A DNA stretch of 64,000 nt from Paenirhizobium daejeonense (GCF_014280875.1 NZ_JACLAL010000004.1:62001-126000), one strand, 5' to 3'; shown: positions 1 to 10,516, counted from the first letter of the stretch. The notes: generated from the letters alone by a model not told the origin. Translations and numbers: made by a program.

Positions 1-270
1 AGCGCTCTCCGTTTTCTCGTCCCCGATCGTGCCGCTGTCATGGATCACCTGCCGCTGGAGGTTCGAGAGCGATACCCGGTCGTCATCGACGATACCGAGG
101 GTGCCGACGCCGGCCGCGGCGAGATATTGCAGCACCGGTGCGCCGAGCCCGCCGGCGCCGATTACCATCACGCGCGCGGCTTTCAGCTTTTGCTGTCCCG
201 CCCCGCCGATTTCCGGCAGCAGGATGTGGCGATGGTAGCGGGAGATTTCCTCGGGCGTCAGCTTTTCCAT
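1..270 (-). CDS. moeB: MoeB/ThiF/HesA-family adenylyltransferase, N-terminal part
   Basis: The gene runs off the left edge, so only the first 90 residues are visible. They contain the start of an E1-like Rossmann fold: the nucleotide-binding glycine loop GAGGLG at residues 38-43, an acidic VDDD stretch after the next strand, and the SNLQRQ segment at 69-74 typical of MoeB and ThiF. Family members adenylate the C-terminal glycine of a small sulfur carrier such as MoaD or ThiS, using ATP. It lies 45 bp downstream of recF on the same strand and may be co-transcribed. MoeB, ThiF and HesA cannot be separated without the C-terminal half. The ATG is supported by the usual MoeB opening (LTPEEISRYHRHILLPE). 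Confidence 0.85.
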   Translation of the reverse strand, partial: MEKLTPEEISRYHRHILLPEIGGAGQQKLKAARVMVIGAGGLGAPVLQYLAAAGVGTLGIVDDDRVSLSNLQRQVIHDSGTIGDEKTESA

Positions 271-315
271 GCCCGCCTTATCGCATGGCGACAGGCTTGC
301 GAAAAGGCATGTCCG

Positions 316-1443
316 TCAGGCCGACGCCGTTCCGTCGCGAATGGTGATGAACTGGGCGCGTTCTCCAAGCGCCGAGAACATGGACCGGTCGGTGCCGGTC
401 ATGAAGGCCTGGCCGCCGAGCGCGTCGATCCGGTCGAAAAGCGCGGCCCGCCGGTTTTCGTCCAGATGTGCGGCAATCTCGTCCAGAAGCAGAATGGGAG
501 CGTGACCGGTCATCGTCGCGACAAGGCGTGCATGCGCGAGGATCAGACCGACCAGCAGAGCCTTCTGTTCGCCGGTGGAGCAACGCTCCGCATCCATGTT
601 CTTCTCGATATGCCGAACCAGAAGGTCGGCTCGGTGGGGCCCGTCGAGTGTCCGCCCTGCGGCTGCATCACGGTATCGCCCGGCCGCCAGCATTTCGGCA
701 TAGCGGTCCTCCAGCTCGATGGCCGGGGATTGCATGTCCTCGCCGTCCATGAAGCCGCTGAGCGCAAGCTCCGCTGAAGGAAAGCTGCCGACACCGACGC
801 CCGGATCGTGAAGGCCTCGCAGCAGCCCCATCATTTCGCGTCGGGCCATGGTCATGGCGACGCCGAGGCCCGCCATCTGCCGCTCGATACCGGAGAGCCA
901 GCTTGGATCGAAACGCCCCTCGGCCAGAAGCTTGTTGCGGCTGCGCATGGCGCGTTCGAAATCGCTGGCGCGGCGGCCATGGGCTGGATCGAGCGAGAGC
1001 ACCAGACGGTCGAGAAAGCGGCGACGGTCGGAGGAGGAACCGGTAAACAACCCGTCCATCGAAGGCGTAAGCCAGAGCACCCGCAGATGGTCGGTGAGTT
1101 CGTCGACCGATTTTACCGTGGTGCCGTTGATGCGCAGCCGGCGCACCATCGTTTCCTCGTCGCTTTCAGTGCCGGTGCCGATTTCGACATCGCCTTCCAT
1201 GCCCTCTATCTCGGAGAAGATGGAAAAGCCTCCTGCAGCCTCCACGCGGGAGACATCCGCCAGCACGGCGCGTCTCAGCCCGCGCCCGGGAGACAGGAAG
1301 GACACGGCCTCCATCAGGTTCGTCTTGCCGGCTCCGTTCTCTCCGGTCAGCACGACATGACGCGCGTCGAGCGCCAGCGACAATCCCGCATAATTACGGA
1401 AGTCAGTGAGCTTCAGGCGGCGGATGAAAACTTTATGCGTCAT
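316..1443 (-). CDS. recF: DNA replication and repair protein RecF
   Basis: RecF is an SMC-like ATPase that helps RecOR load RecA at single-strand gaps. The 375-residue product has the family's usual length. Residues 6-20 carry the typical opening (IRRLKLTDFRNYAG), Walker A is GENGAGKT at 34-41, and a Walker B/D-loop segment ILLLDEIAAHLD lies near residue 318, preceded by the signature-like STGEQKALL. The ATG at 1443 fits the family start. The gene diverges from a small membrane protein gene at 1614 and is followed on its own strand by the moeB-like gene. Confidence 0.96.
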   Translation of the reverse strand: MTHKVFIRRLKLTDFRNYAGLSLALDARHVVLTGENGAGKTNLMEAVSFLSPGRGLRRAVLADVSRVEAAGGFSIFSEIEGMEGDVEIGTGTESDEETMVRRLRINGTTVKSVDELTDHLRVLWLTPSMDGLFTGSSSDRRRFLDRLVLSLDPAHGRRASDFERAMRSRNKLLAEGRFDPSWLSGIERQMAGLGVAMTMARREMMGLLRGLHDPGVGVGSFPSAELALSGFMDGEDMQSPAIELEDRYAEMLAAGRYRDAAAGRTLDGPHRADLLVRHIEKNMDAERCSTGEQKALLVGLILAHARLVATMTGHAPILLLDEIAAHLDENRRAALFDRIDALGGQAFMTGTDRSMFSALGERAQFITIRDGTASA

Positions 1444-1613
1444 GGGGTCCGTATCTGGTATTGCCCTGAGCTAGGATGAAAGGCGCGTGATGGCAAGGCG
1501 AGGAGATGGTTTTCGACAGATGGCGAGCCATCGGCTTCATCATTTTGATGCATGGACCGACACCTCGAGCGGATGTATCCTTGCCGCGCATGTTCCTGTG
1601 AAAGCAATGACCG

Positions 1614-1901
1614 ATGACAACCGACCGAGATGAACTGACCCCGGAGGAAGCCCGGCGGGATCACTGGGAAATGCTGCGGTTCCTGGCGGTCAATGCGCTG
1701 TTCGGTGCAGGGCTCGGCATCATGGTGGCGATCGCATTGATATGGCTGGATATCGGCGGCCTCGGCACGCGTCTCGGCCATGCCAGCAACCCGGTCCTGC
1801 CGGTCTTCATGATAGCCATACCTCTCGGGCTGACCTTTGCCGCTGCTGTGACTGCGTCGGCCGTCATGCTGATGCCCTACAAGAAAAAGAAGCAGCGCTG
1901 A
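1614..1901 (+). CDS. small two-helix membrane protein, unknown function
   Basis: This is a 95-residue protein with a charged N-terminus (residues 1-20), two hydrophobic segments at about 22-46 and 60-88, and a lysine-rich C-terminal tail (KKKKQR), which suggests a hairpin membrane protein with a positive cytoplasmic end. I do not recognise a functional family. Coding character is supported by the clean hydrophobic pattern and by the position in the gap after divergent recF. An ATG seven bases upstream at 1607 opens a very short overlapping frame that stops at once. No strong Shine-Dalgarno sequence is visible, so the exact start is uncertain. Confidence 0.7.
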   Translation: MTTDRDELTPEEARRDHWEMLRFLAVNALFGAGLGIMVAIALIWLDIGGLGTRLGHASNPVLPVFMIAIPLGLTFAAAVTASAVMLMPYKKKKQR

Positions 1902-2030
1902 TGTGGGCGGTGTCAAGCGTTCTGCATCCGGTCCATTGACCTCGCCTTCCCGCTCCGGCATGACCACTCTTCGCACCATGCCTTTCGAGCAAAGGATGCT
2001 CTGTCACGGTTTCATCGCAGGAGGGTTTCA

Positions 2031-2240
2031 TTGACCGATCAGGAAGACCGTATCACGCGCCTTGAGGAAACAGTGGCGCACCAGTCCCGCGTAATCGAGG
2101 AACTGTCTGACCAACTGACGGAACAGTGGAAGGTCGTGGAACAGACCCGTGCCAAGCTCGATCGCCTGACGGAGCGCTTCCTTTCCTTGGAGGAACAGGC
2201 ACTGGAAGCGCCCGCAATTACCAAACCGCCGCACTACTGA
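2031..2240 (+). CDS. slyX: SlyX family protein
   Basis: The 69-residue product is almost entirely a heptad coiled coil (RITRLEETVAHQSRVIEELS and on), ending in the KPPHY tail characteristic of SlyX. The function of SlyX is not established. The start is a TTG at 2031: the Shine-Dalgarno AGGAGG at 2019-2024 lies six bases before it, and no ATG is available at that distance. It converges on the tetR gene, with only six bases between the two stop codons and no visible terminator. Confidence 0.88.
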   Translation: MTDQEDRITRLEETVAHQSRVIEELSDQLTEQWKVVEQTRAKLDRLTERFLSLEEQALEAPAITKPPHY

Positions 2241-2246
2241 GTAACT

Positions 2247-2846
2247 TCAGCGGGCAGCGATCCCGCCGACCATGGCATCGACGGCGGCGTCGATCTCTGC
2301 ATCGCTGCAATCGAGACGCCCGGTCAGCAGCCTGCTCCAGGCAAAGCCCGAGAGGATTTCGATCAGGAGTTCCGGATGAACGCCCGGCTTGATCTCGCCG
2401 CGTTCCTGTCCTCGCTTGATGATGTCGCCTGTCTGCTGCCAGCGATGCAACAGGTAGTTCCGTAGCGCTTCAAGTGTTGCCGGGTCGCTCTGGGCTTCGG
2501 CTATCACGGAGCGAAACACCGCGCCGCCGTTATCCTGCCAGAAGGACAGCAGCCCTTTGACGAAAAGCGCGAGATCCTTCCGCACATCGCCGCTATCGGC
2601 CACGCTCATGTCCTGCTTCTGCCGGTGGTAGACGTCGAGAAGCAGCGCGGCTTTCGAAGGCCACCAGCGATAGATCGTGGGCTTGCCGGCCTTGGCGCGC
2701 CGTGCAACCGCCTCGATCGAAAATGCCGAGAAGCCCTCTTCGATCAGGATGGACTCGGCCGCCGCAAGGATCGCCTCCTCGCTATCGGGGTTGCGCTGCG
2801 CGCCGATGGATGTGCGGCGAGCCGGAGCGGCCGAGATGGTTTCCAT
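2247..2846 (-). CDS. TetR/AcrR family transcriptional regulator
   Basis: The 199-residue protein has the TetR N-terminal DNA-binding domain at about residues 20-70: an ILAAAESILIEEGFSAFS helix, then the helix-turn-helix IEAVARRAKAGKPTIYRWW. The C-terminal region is a ligand and dimerisation domain whose effector cannot be inferred. The ATG at 2846 follows a good GGGAGG ribosome binding site. It diverges from a small membrane protein gene at 2950. The gap between them holds inverted and direct repeats that look like its operators, so it probably represses that neighbour and itself. Confidence 0.9.
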   Translation of the reverse strand: METISAAPARRTSIGAQRNPDSEEAILAAAESILIEEGFSAFSIEAVARRAKAGKPTIYRWWPSKAALLLDVYHRQKQDMSVADSGDVRKDLALFVKGLLSFWQDNGGAVFRSVIAEAQSDPATLEALRNYLLHRWQQTGDIIKRGQERGEIKPGVHPELLIEILSGFAWSRLLTGRLDCSDAEIDAAVDAMVGGIAAR

Positions 2847-2886
2847 GAATGCCTCCCGAATTTTTTCCGACTGATATCATGAAAAC

Positions 2887-2931
2887 ATATTGAACGAAAC
2901 GCATCGTTTCGATATTGAACGAAACGTGCCG
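2887..2931. promoter_or_regulatory. probable TetR-regulator operator region
   Basis: A 15-base unit (ATATTGAACGAAACG) occurs at 2887-2901 and again at 2912-2926, spaced 25 bp apart. The first overlaps a perfect inverted repeat, CGAAACG-CAT-CGTTTCG, at 2895-2911. The second overlaps GAACG...CGTTC. Both lie between the divergent tetR gene and the membrane protein gene at 2950, where a TetR protein would be expected to bind. Binding itself is inferred. Confidence 0.65.
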
Positions 2932-2949
2932 TTCTTATGGAGAGCCCCA

Positions 2950-3201
2950 ATGTCTGATCCAGTCATCATGCCGAAGCCCTCCAAGCTGAGGCTCGCCGTA
3001 CTGATGCTTCTGGTAGTCTACCCGTTCGTGACCGGCATCCTCTACATCATCATGCCGCTGACGGAGGGCTGGGCGCTATGGAAGCGTACGGCATTGCTGG
3101 CGCCGATCATGGTCTTCTCGATCGTCTATGGCATCGCGCCGCTGATCCAGCGCCATTTTAGCTGGTTCATCATGCGGCTGCCACGCAGGAAAGCCGCCTA
3201 A
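2950..3201 (+). CDS. small membrane protein resembling the tail of antibiotic-biosynthesis-monooxygenase-type proteins
   Basis: This is an 83-residue protein with two hydrophobic segments at about residues 13-37 and 48-68. The pattern (LMLLVVYPFVTGILYIIMPL, then a basic loop and a second helix ending IAPLIQRHF) resembles the membrane tail found at the C-terminus of some ABM-domain proteins of the COG3224 kind, but no ABM domain is present. The ATG at 2950 has GGAGAG upstream. An in-frame ATG at 2890 would translate through the operator repeats and is unlikely. It is divergent from tetR and probably its target; its role is unknown. Confidence 0.75.
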   Translation: MSDPVIMPKPSKLRLAVLMLLVVYPFVTGILYIIMPLTEGWALWKRTALLAPIMVFSIVYGIAPLIQRHFSWFIMRLPRRKAA

Positions 3202-3214
3202 AACGGGCGAAAGA

Positions 3215-3245
3215 AAAAGGCCGGCTCCATGGGGGCCGGCCTTTT
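3215..3245. terminator. bidirectional terminator between the small membrane gene and dnaJ
   Basis: A perfect 11-bp stem pairs AAAAGGCCGGC (3215-3225) with GCCGGCCTTTT (3235-3245) around a 9-base loop. A/T runs on both sides let it end both the plus-strand gene and the minus-strand dnaK-dnaJ operon. Confidence 0.9.
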
Positions 3246-3266
3246 CATAGGTAATGGAAGCTTCGC

Positions 3267-4421
3267 TTAATCGCTGAGCGTGTCGAAGAAATCCTTCATC
3301 CGCGCGAAGAAGCCCGTCGATTCCGGGTTATTCTCCTTGGACGACAACTGTTCGAATTCCTGCAGCAGCTCACGCTGGCGCTTCGAAAGCTTCTGCGGTG
3401 TCTCGATCTGGATCTGGATGTAGAGATCCCCGGTCTGCGACGAGCGCAGCACGGGCATGCCCTTGCCCTTCAGCCGGAACTGTTTGCCGGCTTGCGTGCC
3501 CTCCGGAACGCTGACGCGCGACTTGGAGCCGTCGAGCGTCACCACATCGAACGTGCCGCCGAGCGCTGCCGTCGTCATCGAGATCGGCACCGAACAGTAG
3601 AGGTCCGCACCGTCGCGCTGGAAGAACTCGTGCGGCTTCACCGACAGGAAGATATAGAGATCGCCCGCCGGACCGCCCCTGAGCCCAGCCTCGCCCTCGC
3701 CCTGCAGGCGAATGCGGGTGCCGTCCTCGATGCCGGCCGGAATGTTGACCGAAAGCGAGCGCTCCTCGGTCACGCGACCCTGGCCGTTGCATTTGGTGCA
3801 GGGATCCGAGATCGTCTGGCCGCGACCGTGACAGGTCGGGCAGGTACGTTCGATCGAGAAGAAGCCCTGTGCGGCGCGGATGCGGCCCGAGCCCTGACAG
3901 GTGGCGCAGGTGGTCGGCTTGGTGCCGGGCTTGGCGCCCGTTCCGGTGCATAGATCGCAGGTAATCGATGTCGGCACACGGATCTGGGCCGTCTTGCCGG
4001 TAAAGGATTCCTCGAGCGAGATCTCCATGTTGTAACGGAGGTCGGCGCCGCGCTCGCGTCCACCGCTGGAACGCGCGCGGCCACCGCCGCGCCCGCCGCC
4101 CATCATCTCGCCGAAAATATCTTCGAAGATATCGGAGAACCCGCCGCCGGAGAACCCGCCGCCCGGATTGAAGCCGCCGCCGCCCATGCCACCCTGCTCG
4201 AAGGCGGCGTGACCGAAGCGGTCATAGGCCGCACGCTTCTGCGGGTCCTTCAGGGTCTCGTAAGCCTCATTGATTTCCTTGAATTTCTTCTCGGATTCGC
4301 TGTCATCGGGATTCTTGTCCGGATGATATTTCATCGCCAGCTTGCGGAAGGCGCTCTTCAGCTCCTTCTCGTCCGCCGTCCGGCTAACCCCGAGGGTTTC
4401 GTAGAAATCTGCTTTTGCCAT
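3267..4421 (-). CDS. dnaJ: chaperone protein DnaJ
   Basis: DnaJ is the Hsp40 co-chaperone that stimulates DnaK ATPase and delivers unfolded substrates. The 384-residue protein shows every expected part: a J domain with HPD at residues 33-35, a Gly/Phe-rich linker at about 72-125, four CxxCxGxG zinc-binding repeats ([32 protein letters not shown]), and the C-terminal substrate-binding domains. It is the last gene of the dnaK operon, four bases after the stop of an intervening periplasmic protein gene. The only Shine-Dalgarno-like sequence lies almost against its ATG, so translation may depend on coupling. Confidence 0.97.
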   Translation of the reverse strand: MAKADFYETLGVSRTADEKELKSAFRKLAMKYHPDKNPDDSESEKKFKEINEAYETLKDPQKRAAYDRFGHAAFEQGGMGGGGFNPGGGFSGGGFSDIFEDIFGEMMGGGRGGGRARSSGGRERGADLRYNMEISLEESFTGKTAQIRVPTSITCDLCTGTGAKPGTKPTTCATCQGSGRIRAAQGFFSIERTCPTCHGRGQTISDPCTKCNGQGRVTEERSLSVNIPAGIEDGTRIRLQGEGEAGLRGGPAGDLYIFLSVKPHEFFQRDGADLYCSVPISMTTAALGGTFDVVTLDGSKSRVSVPEGTQAGKQFRLKGKGMPVLRSSQTGDLYIQIQIETPQKLSKRQRELLQEFEQLSSKENNPESTGFFARMKDFFDTLSD

Positions 4422-4425
4422 GGTC

Positions 4426-4898
4426 CTACAGAGCTCTCAAAGCCTTCTCCACACTCGTGTGGCTGCCAGTCTTCTTGCCCGCCTGCTTTTCGCAGGCTGC
4501 CATGTCCTTCTGGAAGTCGGACACGGCGGCTCGCGCATCCTCGATCAGCACCTTGCGGGCTTCGCCCTTGTTCGTCAGCCCATCGGCTGACGATACGGCG
4601 ACATAGGCCAGCGAATGGGCGGCCATGTCACAAGCGGAAACAGCCTGGCCCTCTTCACGACGCTTCAGCGCCGCTTCGATAACCCGGCCAAGCTCGCTGC
4701 CGGTTCTGGATAGCTGTCGACTGTCGCCCGCACCGATCGCCTTTGCAATGGTTACCTCGGCGGCGCTCACCTTGCGATAGACCGCTTCGATCTGGCCGGC
4801 TTCCTGGGCGGAAGCGGATGCCACGCAAAGGGCCAATGTAAATGCGGCTGGCCCGAAGGCCAGCCCCATGACGGTGAAACGTCGCTTCGGCCGTTGCA

Positions 4899-4899
<1 letters not shown>
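4426..4899 (-). CDS. predicted periplasmic protein of unknown function encoded between dnaK and dnaJ
   Basis: The 157-residue product begins with a basic stretch (MQRPKRRF) and a hydrophobic segment ending ASASAQE, a typical signal peptide with cleavage near residue 31. The mature part is helical and charged, with two cysteines (SACDMAA and AACEKQ) that could form a disulfide. I do not recognise a family. Its ATG overlaps the dnaK stop as TGATG, and its stop lies 4 bp before dnaJ, so it sits inside the heat-shock operon and should share its induction. That placement between two cytoplasmic chaperone genes is unusual. Confidence 0.78.
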
Positions 4900-6809
<1,910 letters not shown>

Positions 6810-6917
6810 GTCATTCTCTCCTTGAAGCAGACTGTCGGAACCCCGGAAAGGCATTCCATTGACAGTCCCTCGACGTGGATGGTCTGGGATATCGCAGTCC
6901 TCGCTGCGGTTATGTCG

Positions 6918-6949
6918 CGTATATAAGAAGCAGTTTTTCTGACTGCAAG
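6918..6949 (-). promoter_or_regulatory. RpoH (sigma-32) promoter of the dnaK operon
   Basis: Read on the minus strand this is CTTG, an 18-base spacer, then CTTATATACG. It matches the alphaproteobacterial heat-shock consensus CTTG-N17/18-CYTATNTNNG at every fixed position. It lies about 110 bp upstream of the dnaK ATG, leaving a moderate 5' untranslated leader. Confidence 0.85.
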
Positions 6950-7138
6950 GCTCGAAATCCGCTGTAATCCAGTAAAAAGAACAGATTGGCAGAACATGCA
7001 ATCCGCCGTTTGCGGCCAACAGGAGGCCCGCCCCTTAAGGATTGCATAGCGTCCGAGCCTTGCGCCGGGCTGCTTTCCGGCAGATGGCGATGGCTGGCCG
7101 CGAATGCAAGATCCACTGCTGTCCCAGCGGTCCTCGCC
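6950..7138. other. spacer between the penicillin-binding protein gene and the dnaK promoter
   Basis: The gene-free stretch between dnaK and the penicillin-binding protein gene spans 6810-7138. The part nearest dnaK holds its promoter and leader. In 6950-7138 I see no convincing gene, and no hairpin followed by a T-run that would end the upstream gene. Confidence 0.5.
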
Positions 7139-9469
7139 TTACTGCCCCATGATGATGTCGAGAAGCGTGGTGTGTCGCCGGCCGGAGGGGACCGGTCCGC
7201 CAACCTCGCCGGGCGGCACTGGACCTTCCAGTACCCCACCATACGGTTCCTCGGGCTGCCCATTCATGGGGATATCCCCGGGCGGCATGGGCCCTGCCTG
7301 CGGGATGGCGCCCATGTCGCCTGTTGGCATTGGTTCAGCAAGGCCAGCATCGCCGCCCTGTTGCTGCGACTGCGCCGGATAACGCTCCTCGCCACCACCG
7401 GACAGGACGTCGGAAATGATCGTGCCGAGGGTCGATTGCGGCGGCTGATCGACCGAAGGTTCGACATAGGTGCCGCCGTTCAGCGGCGCGGGCGTGAGCC
7501 CGGTATGCGCGGTTGTCATGAAGTCGTGCCAGGCCTTGGCCGGCAGGCCACCGCCCGTTACCTTCTTCATGGAGCTGCCGTCGTCATTGCCGAACCAGAC
7601 GCCGGTAGTGAGATTGCTGGTGTAGCCTACGAACAGCGCGTCACGGAAGGATTGAGTTGTGCCGCTCTTGCCCGCGGCTTCCCAGCCCTTGATCCTGGCC
7701 TTCTTGCCCGTGCCGTTCTCGATCACGCCCTTCATCATCATGTTCATTTCGGAGACGACGCCTTCGCTGAGCACGCGCGGAGGATCGGCGTAGTCGTTTT
7801 CGTAGACGGCTTTGCCGTCGGGCGTCGTGATGCGGCGAACGATATGCGGCGTGGCCTTGTAGCCGCCGTTCATGAACGGGGCATAGGCCGCAGTCAGCTC
7901 CAGTAGCGACACTTCCGACGTGCCGAGCGCGATGGAGGCATTCGACTGGAGATCCGATTCGATGCCGAGACGGTGAGCAAGCTTGATGACGTGGTCGGGC
8001 CCGACTTCCATGACCAGCTGGGCGGCGATGGTGTTGAGCGATTCCGCCATCGCACCGGCGAGCGTCACCGGCCCGCGGAATTTCTGGTCGTAGTTCTCCG
8101 GTGTCCAGTTGCCGATGCGGATCGGTGCGTCGTTACGCACCGAATCGGGCCTGAGGCCCATTTCCATCGCGGAGGCATAGACGAAGGGCTTGAAGGCCGA
8201 ACCGGGCTGACGCTTGGCCTTGACCGCCCGGTTGAACTGGCTTTCCGCATAGTCCTTGCCGCCGACGAGCGCCCGGATCGCGCCGGTACCGTCGATCGAG
8301 ACAAGTGCCGCCTGGGACACGTTCAGCTTCTTGCCTTCGGTGTCGATGCTCTCGGAAATCGCCGCTTCCGCTTTCTTTTCCAGCGTCATGTCGATTGTGG
8401 TCTCGACAACCAGGTCTTCCTTGACCTCACCGACCAGAGACTTGACCTCTTCGACCACCATGTCGGCGACATACTGGCCGGCGCCGCTCCAGTAGCGCTT
8501 CGCCTGGGTCGGCGATTGCGACATGGCGGTCTTCACCTCTTCGTCGGTGATGAAGCCCTCTTCGCGCATGGTGCCGAGCACCACCTGGGCGCGGGCTTCC
8601 GCAGCCTCCGGGTCGCGGGCGGGCGAAAGGCGGGAAGGGGCCTTGAGTAGGCCGGCGAGAAGGGCTGCCTCGCCAAGGTTCACGTCGCGCGCCGACTTGT
8701 TGAAATAACGCCGGGAGGCCGCTTCCACGCCATAGGCGTTGGAACCGAAATAGACCCGGTTCAGATACATCGTGAGGATCTGGTCCTTGGTGTATTCGTG
8801 CTCCAGCCAGAGGGACAGGAGAACTTCCTGAACCTTGCGTTCCAGCGTTCTTTCAGGCGAAAGGAACATGTTCTTGGCGAGCTGCTGGGTGAGCGTCGAG
8901 CCGCCCTGCACCATGCGTCCCGAAACGAGATTGGTGGCGATGGCACGTGCAAGCCCGAGCGGATCGATGCCGTAATGCGAATAGAAGCGCCGGTCCTCGA
9001 TGGCGATGACCGCCTGCGGGATGAACGGCGACATGTCCTCGAGCGCCAGCGCCTCGCCGCCGGTCGCGCCGCGATTGGCGATCACCGTGCCTTCGACGGA
9101 GACGATCTTGATGTTGGGCGGGCGCTCGGGGATCGACCAGGAACTCGCGCTCGGCATGCGGGCGCCATAGTAGAACACGATGCCGGCGACCCCGATCGCG
9201 CCCCAGATGCCGAGCACGACGCACCAGTAGATCATCCGGCTGATGAACCCGGTCAGCCCGCCGCTGCTGGAGCGCTGTTTTTCCTTGCGCTTTTTGCCGT
9301 TGCCGCGTTCGCGTGGCGGTGCCGCGGCCTTGCCGGGGGAAGCCTTGCTGCGGGACTGGCCCCTTGCGCCGATCCTGTCACCTGCATCGATGCGAATCTC
9401 GCTGCCGTCCTCGTCGCTTCCTCCGAAGCTCGGTTCGACACGTTCGCGGGATTTGCCCTTGCTTGCCAT
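7139..9469 (-). CDS. class A penicillin-binding protein (bifunctional glycosyltransferase/transpeptidase)
   Basis: This PBP1-type enzyme polymerises lipid II and cross-links peptidoglycan at the outer face of the inner membrane. The 776-residue protein has a basic cytoplasmic N-terminus, one membrane helix at about 77-101, and a GT51 domain with the catalytic segment EDRRFYSHYGIDP at 158-170 and GGSTLTQQLAKN at 189-200. The transpeptidase domain has SAFK, SLN and KSGTTQ motifs in order. The last 100 residues are a Pro/Gly-rich, low-complexity tail, unusual for the class and probably disordered. The start at 9469 keeps the complete basic N-terminus. It is a single-gene unit upstream of dnaK. 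Confidence 0.95.
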   Translation of the reverse strand: MASKGKSRERVEPSFGGSDEDGSEIRIDAGDRIGARGQSRSKASPGKAAAPPRERGNGKKRKEKQRSSSGGLTGFISRMIYWCVVLGIWGAIGVAGIVFYYGARMPSASSWSIPERPPNIKIVSVEGTVIANRGATGGEALALEDMSPFIPQAVIAIEDRRFYSHYGIDPLGLARAIATNLVSGRMVQGGSTLTQQLAKNMFLSPERTLERKVQEVLLSLWLEHEYTKDQILTMYLNRVYFGSNAYGVEAASRRYFNKSARDVNLGEAALLAGLLKAPSRLSPARDPEAAEARAQVVLGTMREEGFITDEEVKTAMSQSPTQAKRYWSGAGQYVADMVVEEVKSLVGEVKEDLVVETTIDMTLEKKAEAAISESIDTEGKKLNVSQAALVSIDGTGAIRALVGGKDYAESQFNRAVKAKRQPGSAFKPFVYASAMEMGLRPDSVRNDAPIRIGNWTPENYDQKFRGPVTLAGAMAESLNTIAAQLVMEVGPDHVIKLAHRLGIESDLQSNASIALGTSEVSLLELTAAYAPFMNGGYKATPHIVRRITTPDGKAVYENDYADPPRVLSEGVVSEMNMMMKGVIENGTGKKARIKGWEAAGKSGTTQSFRDALFVGYTSNLTTGVWFGNDDGSSMKKVTGGGLPAKAWHDFMTTAHTGLTPAPLNGGTYVEPSVDQPPQSTLGTIISDVLSGGGEERYPAQSQQQGGDAGLAEPMPTGDMGAIPQAGPMPPGDIPMNGQPEEPYGGVLEGPVPPGEVGGPVPSGRRHTTLLDIIMGQ

Positions 9470-9667
9470 TGCCGGCGATCTTGCTCCAGTAGTTTGCGTC
9501 TACGATGCCGGCCTTGCCGGAGCCCGTTGTGCGCGGTGGGTGATGGCCGCGTGACAAGCGGAAGAAGTGACCGAAGCACTGAACATTAATTGAGGCGATT
9601 TAAAGGGGGGTTAACATGCGGTAAACGCCTGTATCTACACCCGGAATGCAACTGCCGCGTCGTCTCT

Positions 9668-10126
9668 TTACTGGCAGAGGTCTGCCCACTCCGCATCCGT
9701 CAGTTCCGCAAGCCGTCCGGGCGCGATCCGTACCGCCGAATTGGTGGCGCCGGCAGCCGGAACCACCTCGTCGAAGGATTTCAGCGAGACGTCGCAATAG
9801 ATCTTGAGATCGGAAGGCAGGCCGAACGGGCAGACGCCGCCGACGGGATGGCTGGTCGCCTCGACCACGTCCTCGGCGCCGAGCATGCGCGGCTTCACCC
9901 CGAAGCGATCCTTGAACTTGCGGTTGTCGAGACGTTTCGTGCCGGCAGCAACGACAAGCACGACCTCCTCGCCGATCCTCAGGCAGATCGTCTTGGCGAT
10001 CTGGTCGGGCTCGACGCCATGGGCTTCCGCAGCAAGTGCGACCGTCGCGGAACTTGCGTCGGTTACGATGACGGAGATGTCGGGCGCTTTTTCGGAAAAG
10101 AAGGTTCGGACGGATTCTAGGCTCAT
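9668..10126 (-). CDS. YbaK/EbsC-family aminoacyl-tRNA deacylase-like protein
   Basis: The 152-residue protein has the YbaK fold pattern: the conserved lysine segment DQIAKTICLRI, a VVAAG strand, and the GGVCPFGLP loop that lines the active site in YbaK and ProX proteins. Family members hydrolyse mischarged aminoacyl-tRNAs such as Cys-tRNA-Pro or Ala-tRNA-Pro. The exact substrate is not predictable here. The frame is open upstream to 10219, but the ATG at 10126 (MSLESVRTFF) gives the family N-terminus. No clear Shine-Dalgarno sequence precedes either start. Confidence 0.85.
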   Translation of the reverse strand: MSLESVRTFFSEKAPDISVIVTDASSATVALAAEAHGVEPDQIAKTICLRIGEEVVLVVAAGTKRLDNRKFKDRFGVKPRMLGAEDVVEATSHPVGGVCPFGLPSDLKIYCDVSLKSFDEVVPAAGATNSAVRIAPGRLAELTDAEWADLCQ

Positions 10127-10340
10127 GGCGTCATCTAAACGGATCGCCGGAAGCGGGGCAAGGGCGAATACTGTCGGGTATCGGCCGGCAGGGAGAATGC
10201 CTTTCCAAACCACGGTCAAAATTGTGAACCGATCACCGGGGGCTTGAAGCAGCGGAAGAGGCTACCCATATGGGGATCAACCAGTGCAGCGGCGCCTCAC
10301 AAGGCTGTCGCAACATTTCAGGGCAAATGGATGTGCTGCG
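10127..10340. other. gene-free leader between ybaK-like gene and candidate small RNA
   Basis: This is part of a 443-bp interval (10127-10569) without a protein gene. The left half probably holds the ybaK promoter. I see no open frame with a credible start, and no tRNA-like structure. The right half holds the CtrA-like box, the candidate RNA and two terminators, listed separately. Confidence 0.5.
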
Positions 10341-10355
10341 TTAATGTGTTGTTAA
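10341..10355 (+). promoter_or_regulatory. CtrA-like box
   Basis: TTAA-TGTGTTG-TTAA matches the full CtrA consensus TTAA-N7-TTAA exactly. It lies upstream of a structured, terminator-ended region on the plus strand and far (about 215 bp) from the divergent ybaK-like gene, so it would most naturally control the candidate small RNA. Confidence 0.5.
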
Positions 10356-10379
10356 GCACTTCGCGCGATCCTGTTTGTC

Positions 10380-10516
10380 AGAGGGTGATGTGAATGGCCT
10401 CAACGCCGCGATCACACACCTGGAAATGAGCATTGCCCGTTTCCGCCCCTGACCACGGATGTACTGGCAGGGGCGTCGAAACGGGATACGAAAGGTCGGG
10501 CTTGCCCGGCCTTTTT
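10380..10516 (+). ncRNA. candidate stand-alone small RNA
   Basis: The region has the layout of an independent small RNA gene: a CtrA-like box at 10341-10355, a long hairpin at 10436-10485, and a terminator at 10491-10516. The hairpin pairs CCCGTTTC-CGCCCCTG with CAGGGGCG-TC-GAAACGGG, sixteen pairs with one 2-base bulge. No open frame of useful length fits. The 5' end is a guess from the position of the box. It is not SRP RNA, tmRNA or RNase P by any motif I can see, and I cannot assign it to a known family. Confidence 0.5.
10491..10516 (+). terminator. terminator of the candidate small RNA
   Basis: AAAGGTCGGGC pairs with GCCCGGCCTTT around a 2-base TT gap, with one G-U pair, followed by a run of T on the plus strand. 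The minus-strand reading has only a short T-run, so the plus direction is favoured. Confidence 0.8.

Noticed and set aside
1607..1633. Short frame starting at ATG 1607
   Set aside because: It stops after eight codons and overlaps the start of the membrane protein gene; there is no sign of coding or of a regulatory leader peptide.
9584..9640. CtrA-like TTAA repeats upstream of the penicillin-binding protein gene
   Set aside because: The spacings are wrong (N10), or one half has only 3 of 4 bases (TTAA-N7-TAAA), so the evidence is too weak.
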